64,000 bases of DNA. Source: CAWJKP01 sp963843465. GTDB taxonomy: Bacteria; Planctomycetota; Planctomycetia; Pirellulales; Thermoguttaceae. The position numbers were made by a program, and so were the translations under genes. The stretch covers positions 1,116,001 to 1,180,000 of the forward strand of contig CAWJKP010000001.1 in the NCBI GenBank assembly GCA_963843465.1. Direction: 5' to 3'. Of the stretch, positions 58,944 through 64,000 are shown in pieces (position 1 is the stretch's first letter; each line of letters opens with the position of its first letter). The notes under the pieces were generated by a model. It was not told the origin of the DNA and did no database searches. It worked only from the letters and a program-made list of their open reading frames with translations.

Positions 58944-59465
58944 ATGGGACGAAACAAGCACAACAAATCGAACCGCGAGAATCGGCGAAACAACTCGCAA
59001 GTCAAGCCCGCGATGCCAGCAGCTGCGGCCGCCGCTATCGCGGCACCTACGCCGGAGGCGAAGGTGGAACAACTCTCGAACGCGGCGATCTCCAATGCGA
59101 CGGAAGAGGACTTGGTACAATTGCCGACCGTCTCGCCGCCATTGGGTGCAAATCTCCATGACCTCCTCAAGAAGGCCGAAGAAGCGAGGATGCTGTTCGA
59201 AATCGAGAAAGAGCGGCTACAGCGAAACAACGCTGCACTTACCGATCAGAACACACTCCTCGAAGCAGAGTGGGCGAAGCTCAACGCCGAGAAGGAGGAT
59301 GCGAGAAAGCAGCACGATCTTAATGAGGAGAAAGCGAGGCAACAGGCGCGCGATCAGGACAGACTCTCGCAGCGCGAACGTGCCCTGCTTGAGCGCGAAG
59401 AGCAACTTAGAGCCCGCGAAGAGGATGCGGATGCTGGTTTCGCCCAGCACAGATGTTTGCCGTGA
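58944..59465 (+). CDS. Coiled-coil protein, probably C-terminally truncated
   Basis: 173 residues from ATG 58944; TTG 58887 and ATG 58917 are in frame upstream. A basic, Asn-rich start (MGRNKHNKSNRENRRNN) and an Ala/Pro-rich linker are followed by a long charged coiled coil (LLKKAEEARMLFEIEKERLQ, AEWAKLNAEKEDARKQHD, RERALLEREEQLRAREED). The final DADAGFAQ is a motif that, in larger ATP-binding proteins known to me, precedes hundreds more residues; here three odd residues and a stop follow. Base composition is lower in GC than its neighbours, suggesting transfer. Function unknown. Confidence 0.5.
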   Translation: MGRNKHNKSNRENRRNNSQVKPAMPAAAAAAIAAPTPEAKVEQLSNAAISNATEEDLVQLPTVSPPLGANLHDLLKKAEEARMLFEIEKERLQRNNAALTDQNTLLEAEWAKLNAEKEDARKQHDLNEEKARQQARDQDRLSQRERALLEREEQLRAREEDADAGFAQHRCLP

Positions 59466-59561
59466 CACCAGTGCAGATCGTTGACAATCTGGGAGAAGAC
59501 CGCGGTTGACGAAGACTGGTGCGCGCTACGCGCAGATCGCAGGCGCCGACTTCGGCACTGT

Positions 59562-60434
59562 AGCGGTATCTACCTGGGCAACTCCGACGGCAACCAGCCG
59601 TTCGTCGGCGGCACGATCGAGTACAACCTGATCCGCGATCCGGTGGGCTACTGCATGCAGATCAAGCATCAGAATCCGCGGCCCGGCATCGAAGCCCTGC
59701 CCCGCGAGCCGACAAGCACGATCATCCGCTACAACGTGTTCATCAAGGGCGACCGGCCGAGCCCCGACGGCAACCGGCCCAATCTGCTGGTAGACGGTTT
59801 CCCGGATCATGGCCCCGGCTCTCAGGACCGCTACCAGGTCTACGGCAACGTCTTCTTCCACAATCCCCGCGAGAGCCTGTTCCAGGCCAACGGCCGGGTG
59901 TCGATCCATGACAACGTCTTTGCGGACGCGCCGGGCACGGCGGTCGCCATCGTGCCGCACGCGGGCAAGTCGCCCCGGCAGGTGTTCCTCTACCACAATA
60001 CGTTCGTCAACGTCGGCCGGGCCTGGACCGTATCCGGGACGCCCAAGGAAGGCTTCGCCGTCGTGGCCAACCTGGCAGTTGCCGAGCAGCGGGCTTCGCA
60101 GCCGTGGCCGCCGGGAAATGCACGCCTGACGGCGGACGAGGCCGCCGACGCCATCGTCCGGCCCGCGGCTCGATTGGGACAGCTCGACGCCCAGCCGCGC
60201 CGGTCGATCCCCGCGGCCGTTCCCCCGGCGGTTCGCAGTCTCCTGCAAAACGACGCCGACGCGGACCGCGATTTCTGGGGCGGTGTCCGCGGCCGGTTCG
60301 ACCAGGCCGGCGCCTGCCAGCCTTCGCTCCAGAAACGGCCGATCGAGGCCAAGCTCCGCGCTGCGGGTTCTTTGCCGCCAAGGCGCCGCGGCGAAACCCC
60401 TGGCTGGCCGGTGGCGGATGCCGCCGATCCATGA
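59562..60434 (+). pseudogene. Right-handed beta-helix protein lacking its N-terminus
   Basis: From about 59562 the frame shows beta-helix rungs: GIYLGNSDGNQPFVGGTIEY, NLIRDPVGYCMQIKHQ, STIIRYNVFIKGD, YQVYGNVFFHNPRESLF, VSIHDNVFADAPGTAVAI and VFLYHNTFVNVGRAW, about 22 residues per turn. It ends with a C-terminal tail after a Pro-rich linker (SIPAAVPPAVRSLLQNDAD). No signal peptide or first rungs are present; the sequence joins unrelated DNA just upstream, near the end of the coiled-coil gene. Beta-helices of this kind are polysaccharide lyases or adhesins. Confidence 0.6.
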
Positions 60435-60450
60435 TTTCAAGGCCGCCGGC

Positions 60451-61943
60451 TCAGAGCAGGTCCAGCAGCCGGTCGCAGGCCGACAGCCGACGCTCGAAGT
60501 CGCGGTAGCTGCGGCCGGCGTCCGGGTTCCAGATCCGCTCGATCATCGCGGGCAGGCGTTTCCTCGTGCTGGGCATCTCGGACGCCTCGGGCTGCTCCCA
60601 CGCGCACATCCTGCGCCGAGCAGGTTCCGGCTGGGCGGCACGATCTGGCCCGGGTCCGCCGGCTTCGCCCCGAACGGCTTGAACTGCGTAAGACGCCAGG
60701 CGAAGATCTCTTCGGGCGGCCGCGCGTTGGCGTTCACCACGTAGAGCGGCGTCCACGAGGCGTTGATCACCGGGTAGCCGTCCTGGAGCAGATCGCCCGG
60801 CATGTAGAAGCGGATCTCGTAACTCATCACGACGATGTCCTTGGGGATCGGCACTCGGCCCTGCCGGCCGAAGCCTTCCCAGACGATCATCTGCTTGCCG
60901 TGGTGCTTGACGATCTCGTTCATCTGGCAAATGAACCGCCGGTACAGCTCGTGCTGGTTGGGCAGGTCGTGCTTCTTCATCGCGGCCTTGAAGTCGACGT
61001 TCTGGTCGGCCAAGGCCAGGTCGGCCTCGTCGCCGCCGATGTGGAAGTACGGGCTCGACCGGAACACCTCGCACATTTCGCCGACGATGGTGGCCACGGC
61101 CCGCATCACTTCATCTTTGCAGAAGTTGATCGACGCATGATGTTCGTAGGGCTTGGTCTTGGCGATGATGAACAGGTCGTGCATGGCCCGGTTGGCCGCG
61201 GCCGAATGGCCGGGCATCTCGTACTCGGGAATGATCGTCACGCCGCGGGCGTCGGCGTAGGCGACCAGATCCTCGAGTTGCTCGATCGTGTACGTCTTGC
61301 CGCCGTTCTCGTTCTTCGTGGCCAGCAACGGGTAGGCTTTCGACGGGAACATGAATCCCTGGTCGTCGGTCAGGTGAAGCTGGAGGTAGCGGACCTTGTA
61401 GAGCCGGCAGAGCTGGACGATGCGCTTGAGTCCGGCGATCGAATGATAGCGGCGCACAACGTCGATCATCAGGCCGCGATAGGCCGCGGCCGGCTCGTCG
61501 TTGATCGCGACGCGCGGCAGCGAGATCTTGCCGTCGGCGGCCACCAGCGATTCGAGGAGCGTGACGGTGCCCATGGCCACGGCGGCGTAGTTGCCGCCCG
61601 CGACGACGGCCCGGTCGGCAACGTCGAGCCGGTAGCGCTCACCCCGGAGCGCCGGGTCCAGGCTCAGGCCGATATCGCCGGCGCCGGGCTTTCCGACCGC
61701 CGTCGCCGGCTTCAGGCCGGCGATTGCCCGGATCTCGTCGGCGAGGATCCCGGCCAGCGGGGCCAACGCCGGGGCGTCTGCCACGATCCGGCACCGCTCG
61801 CCGAGGTCCAACCGGCCCTGCCCCATCGTCAACGTCTTGGGCCAGGGCACCAGACACGGCTCGTCGCCCGGCGCGGCCTGCAACGAGCCGGCGGACAGGC
61901 CCGCCAGAAACACCAGCGACGTGAGAATCCGTTTCATGCGCAT
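60451..61943 (-). CDS. Secreted GH20 beta-N-acetylhexosaminidase (one frameshift)
   Basis: About 497 residues from ATG 61941-61943 (a second ATG at 61937 is equally possible); signal peptide RMKRILTSLVFLAGLSAGSL. The N-terminal GH20b domain is followed by the barrel: AAYRGLMIDVVRRYHS, LQLHLTDDQGF, IIPEYEMPGHS and YFHIGGDEADL, which holds the Asp-Glu catalytic pair of substrate-assisted hydrolysis. IVWEGFGRQG and the tail follow. Near 60620 the frame changes by one base; the other frame gives MCAWEQPEASEMPSTRKRLP and ERIWNPDAGRSY, the usual end. It removes terminal GlcNAc or GalNAc residues outside the cytoplasm. Confidence 0.85.
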
Positions 61944-62135
61944 CGACACCTCGACAGAAAGACCATCGGCAGGGAACCGGATCGAGTATACCGGACCGGG
62001 TCCACGGTGTGAATCGGCTTGCCCGACACGGCCCGGCGGATTGACTTTCGCGGACCGCGGGCGCAGACTCACGGCATCGCCGCACTTGGGACGCGCGTGG
62101 AGTTTACACTCGAGCTCATCCACAGGAGCCGCTCG

Positions 62136-64000
62136 ATGAACCGTCAAGAGACGAAGCGTTACTCGCTATTGTGCCTGGCGTTCTGGGCCGTTTCAGGCAT
62201 CGCGGCGGTTGCCGAAGAAGCGGGCAAGCCGGCGTTGGAAATCACCAAGGATACGACGCTCGATCCGGCGAAGACCTACGGGCCGATCGTCATCAAGGCG
62301 TCGAACATCACCGTCGACGGGCGCGGGGCATGGCTCGTCGGCGCCACCGCGGGCGACCCGAAGAACTTTAAGGGCGTCGCGGTCTCGGCCAGCGGCGTCT
62401 CGGGCGTCACGCTCAAGAACCTCAACGCCAAGGGCTGGGACATCGGCCTCCGGGTCGACCACGGCAGCCGGTGGACCGTCGAGAACTGCGACTTCTCGGA
62501 CAACTTCCACTGTCCCGAGGCCGGCTGGGGCGAGCTGGGCCGCCACGGCGGCATCGTCCTCGAGTTCGCCGACCACTGGACGCTTCGCAAGAACAAGGCC
62601 AACCGCGTGTGGGACGCCTGCATGCTGGCCGACTCGAACGACAACCTGCTGGAAGAGAACGACTTCTCGCACACCTCGAACACGTGCCTGAGCCTGTGGA
62701 CCGCGTGCCGCAATCGCGTGTTGCGGAACAACCTGAGTTGGGGCATCCGCATCAAGCCGGGCGAGGTCCACGCGCGCGACTCGGCCTGCGTGCTGGTCCA
62801 GGCCGGATCGGACGACAATTATTTCGCCGACAACGACATCACGCACGGCGGCGACGGCGTCTTCCTGCGCCCCTTCGCAGGCTGGACCAGCAGCGGCAAC
62901 GTGTTCGAGCGGAACGACGCCTCGTATGCCAACAACAACTGCATCGAGGCCCAATGCCCGCGCAACACGTACCGCCACAATAAGGCCAACCACGGTAGCC
63001 ACGGCATCTGGGTCGGCTGGTCGAACGAGACGATCGTCGAGGACAACGAGGCCTGCTACAACGGCCTGCCCAGCGGGATGCACAACGCCCCGTGGCAGTT
63101 CAAATACGTGCCGAAAGGACCCCAGAACGGAGCGGCCGGCATCATCATGGCCGGCAGTTGCGATCACACGGTCTGCCGCGGCAACCAGTGCATCGGCAAC
63201 AACGGCGTGGGCATCAGCCTGTTCGGCGACAACTCGCCGCAGCACAAGTACAAGGCCTTCCACTGGGTCCTGGAGAGCAACCTCATCCGCGACAATCGCT
63301 GGGGAATCTACATGGAGTTCGCCGACTGGATCGACATCGCGGGCAACGTCATGGAGAACAACCGCGACGGCGACGTAATCCGGGGCGGCACGACCACGAA
63401 CATCTTTGTGCACGCCGACGATCCGAAGATCACGCGGCCGCCCGAGGTCAAGCTGGCCGGACCCTCGCCGGCGAAGCCGGGCGAGCCCGTGCCCGTCAAG
63501 CTGGGCCAGCCGGTCGTCCTCGACGCCTCGGGCAGCACCGACCCCGGCGGCAATCCCCTGTCGTTCCGCTGGGACCTGACCGACGGCACGATCGCCTGCG
63601 GGCCCCGCGTCGAGCATGCCTTCGGCAAGGCCGGCCTGTACAGCGTCGGCATGACGGCCACCAACGGCCGCTTCTCGAACCTGGCCTACCGCGACTTCCT
63701 CGCCTACGAGGATGTGGCGGAGTGGGGCACCGAGGGCCAGGCCGCCCAGTGGAGCTGGGAAGAAGTCCACGGGCGCGACGGCCTGCACGTCGAGCGCAAC
63801 CGCGTGACCGAAGTGGGACCGGCGGTGCCCGTCGCCAACCCGCAAACCAAGCTCGATCTATGCGACGACCGCGAAGTCCGCCTGGTGGGCAATGCCTCGC
63901 TGGCCATGCGCGTCGAGCCGTCCGGTAATCCGATCCGCATCCTCTACCCGCGGACACGAAACGCCGGCATCTCGCTGGCGGGCAAGACGTCGCTGGTCTT
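62136..64000 (+). CDS. Secreted parallel beta-helix protein with PKD domain, 3' end outside the window
   Basis: ATG 62136 after ACAGGAG; signal peptide (YSLLCLAFWAVSGIAAVAEE). The frame is open to base 64000, giving 621 residues. Residues about 35-420 are NosD-like beta-helix rungs (ITVDGRGAWLVG, GSRWTVENCDFSDN, DNLLEENDFSHTSN, NRVLRNNLSWG, DDNYFADNDITHGG, NTYRHNKANHGSHG, WIDIAGNVMENNRDG). A PKD domain follows (VVLDASGSTDPGGNPLSFRW, HAFGKAGLYSVGMTATNG), then a beta-sandwich beginning. It is likely a polysaccharide-binding or lyase-type surface protein. Divergent from the GH20 gene, with about 190 bases between. Confidence 0.8.
   Translation, partial: MNRQETKRYSLLCLAFWAVSGIAAVAEEAGKPALEITKDTTLDPAKTYGPIVIKASNITVDGRGAWLVGATAGDPKNFKGVAVSASGVSGVTLKNLNAKGWDIGLRVDHGSRWTVENCDFSDNFHCPEAGWGELGRHGGIVLEFADHWTLRKNKANRVWDACMLADSNDNLLEENDFSHTSNTCLSLWTACRNRVLRNNLSWGIRIKPGEVHARDSACVLVQAGSDDNYFADNDITHGGDGVFLRPFAGWTSSGNVFERNDASYANNNCIEAQCPRNTYRHNKANHGSHGIWVGWSNETIVEDNEACYNGLPSGMHNAPWQFKYVPKGPQNGAAGIIMAGSCDHTVCRGNQCIGNNGVGISLFGDNSPQHKYKAFHWVLESNLIRDNRWGIYMEFADWIDIAGNVMENNRDGDVIRGGTTTNIFVHADDPKITRPPEVKLAGPSPAKPGEPVPVKLGQPVVLDASGSTDPGGNPLSFRWDLTDGTIACGPRVEHAFGKAGLYSVGMTATNGRFSNLAYRDFLAYEDVAEWGTEGQAAQWSWEEVHGRDGLHVERNRVTEVGPAVPVANPQTKLDLCDDREVRLVGNASLAMRVEPSGNPIRILYPRTRNAGISLAGKTSLV

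Noticed and set aside
62193..63845. Antisense open frame of 550 codons opposite the beta-helix gene
   Set aside because: It is Val/Asp/Ala-rich shadow text; the plus frame shows regular beta-helix rungs and a PKD domain to the window edge.
1..64000. CRISPR array, tRNA or rRNA genes
   Set aside because: No regularly spaced direct repeats, cloverleaf-like segments or rRNA signature sequences were noticed on either strand; this was by eye only.

Overview
The window looks like a piece of a high-GC (roughly 60-65% by eye) genome from the Planctomycetota or a close PVC-type relative. The evidence is the gene set: very large secreted glycoside hydrolases, Tat-exported Gfo/Idh/MocA oxidoreductases, a HEAT-repeat protein, PQQ-like propellers, CBM9-like and LamG domains, parallel beta-helices, and a bacterial microcompartment (BMC) shell protein of the kind found in fucose/rhamnose-using planctomycetes. 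No rRNA or ribosomal protein gene is present, so the phylum is an inference from content. No tRNA, rRNA or CRISPR array was seen.

Layout. 1-15 kb: the end of a transglutaminase-like gene, a tandem-repeat secreted protein, two huge minus-strand secreted proteins (2933-8763 and 10271-15066) and, between them, decayed pieces of a uroporphyrinogen-decarboxylase-like gene, an IS66 transposase and another transposase. 15.7-21.4 kb: a plus-strand run of HEAT protein, Gfo/Idh/MocA oxidoreductase and an Asp-box propeller. 22-23.9 kb: a DEAD-box RNA helicase whose 3' end has been replaced by an insertion-sequence end, then a RecD2 fragment. 23.9-38 kb: polysaccharide enzymes (GH9 with an inserted LamG domain, CehA/McbA-type metallohydrolase, GH36 alpha-galactosidase pseudogene, GH16 laminarinase, SGNH esterase, acetyl-xylan-esterase-like hydrolase) and one complete rve-type IS element with further copies of its left end nearby. 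38-45.8 kb: a 1410-residue propeller protein flanked by CBM9-like domains, a GH39/GH5-like hydrolase and an FG-GAP protein.

46.1-50.8 kb is the most interesting part. It is a tightly coupled minus-strand cluster: HpcH/HpaI aldolase, D-2-hydroxyacid dehydrogenase, SDR dehydrogenase, xylose-isomerase-like TIM barrel and a tandem BMC shell protein. Apparent remnants of an alpha/beta hydrolase (upstream) and of an alpha-L-rhamnosidase (downstream) flank it, and a LacI-type operator lies upstream. No aldehyde dehydrogenase, phosphotransacylase or vertex protein is present in the window. It reads as an oxidative, non-phosphorylative deoxysugar pathway ending in an aldolase that would release lactaldehyde, coupled to a shell protein. 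50.9-64 kb: GH5-like, GH2, a 1120-residue PQQ-like propeller, more gene fragments, a coiled-coil protein, GH20 hexosaminidase and a beta-helix/PKD protein running off the right edge.

Two features dominate the annotation. First, more than 20 frameshifts split otherwise well conserved proteins. At most of the sites I inspected base by base, adding or removing one base in a short G or C run restores the frame, so most are probably sequence errors rather than decay. Second, real decay is also present: internal deletions, 5' or 3' truncated fragments, one amber nonsense codon and partial IS ends cluster between the intact blocks.
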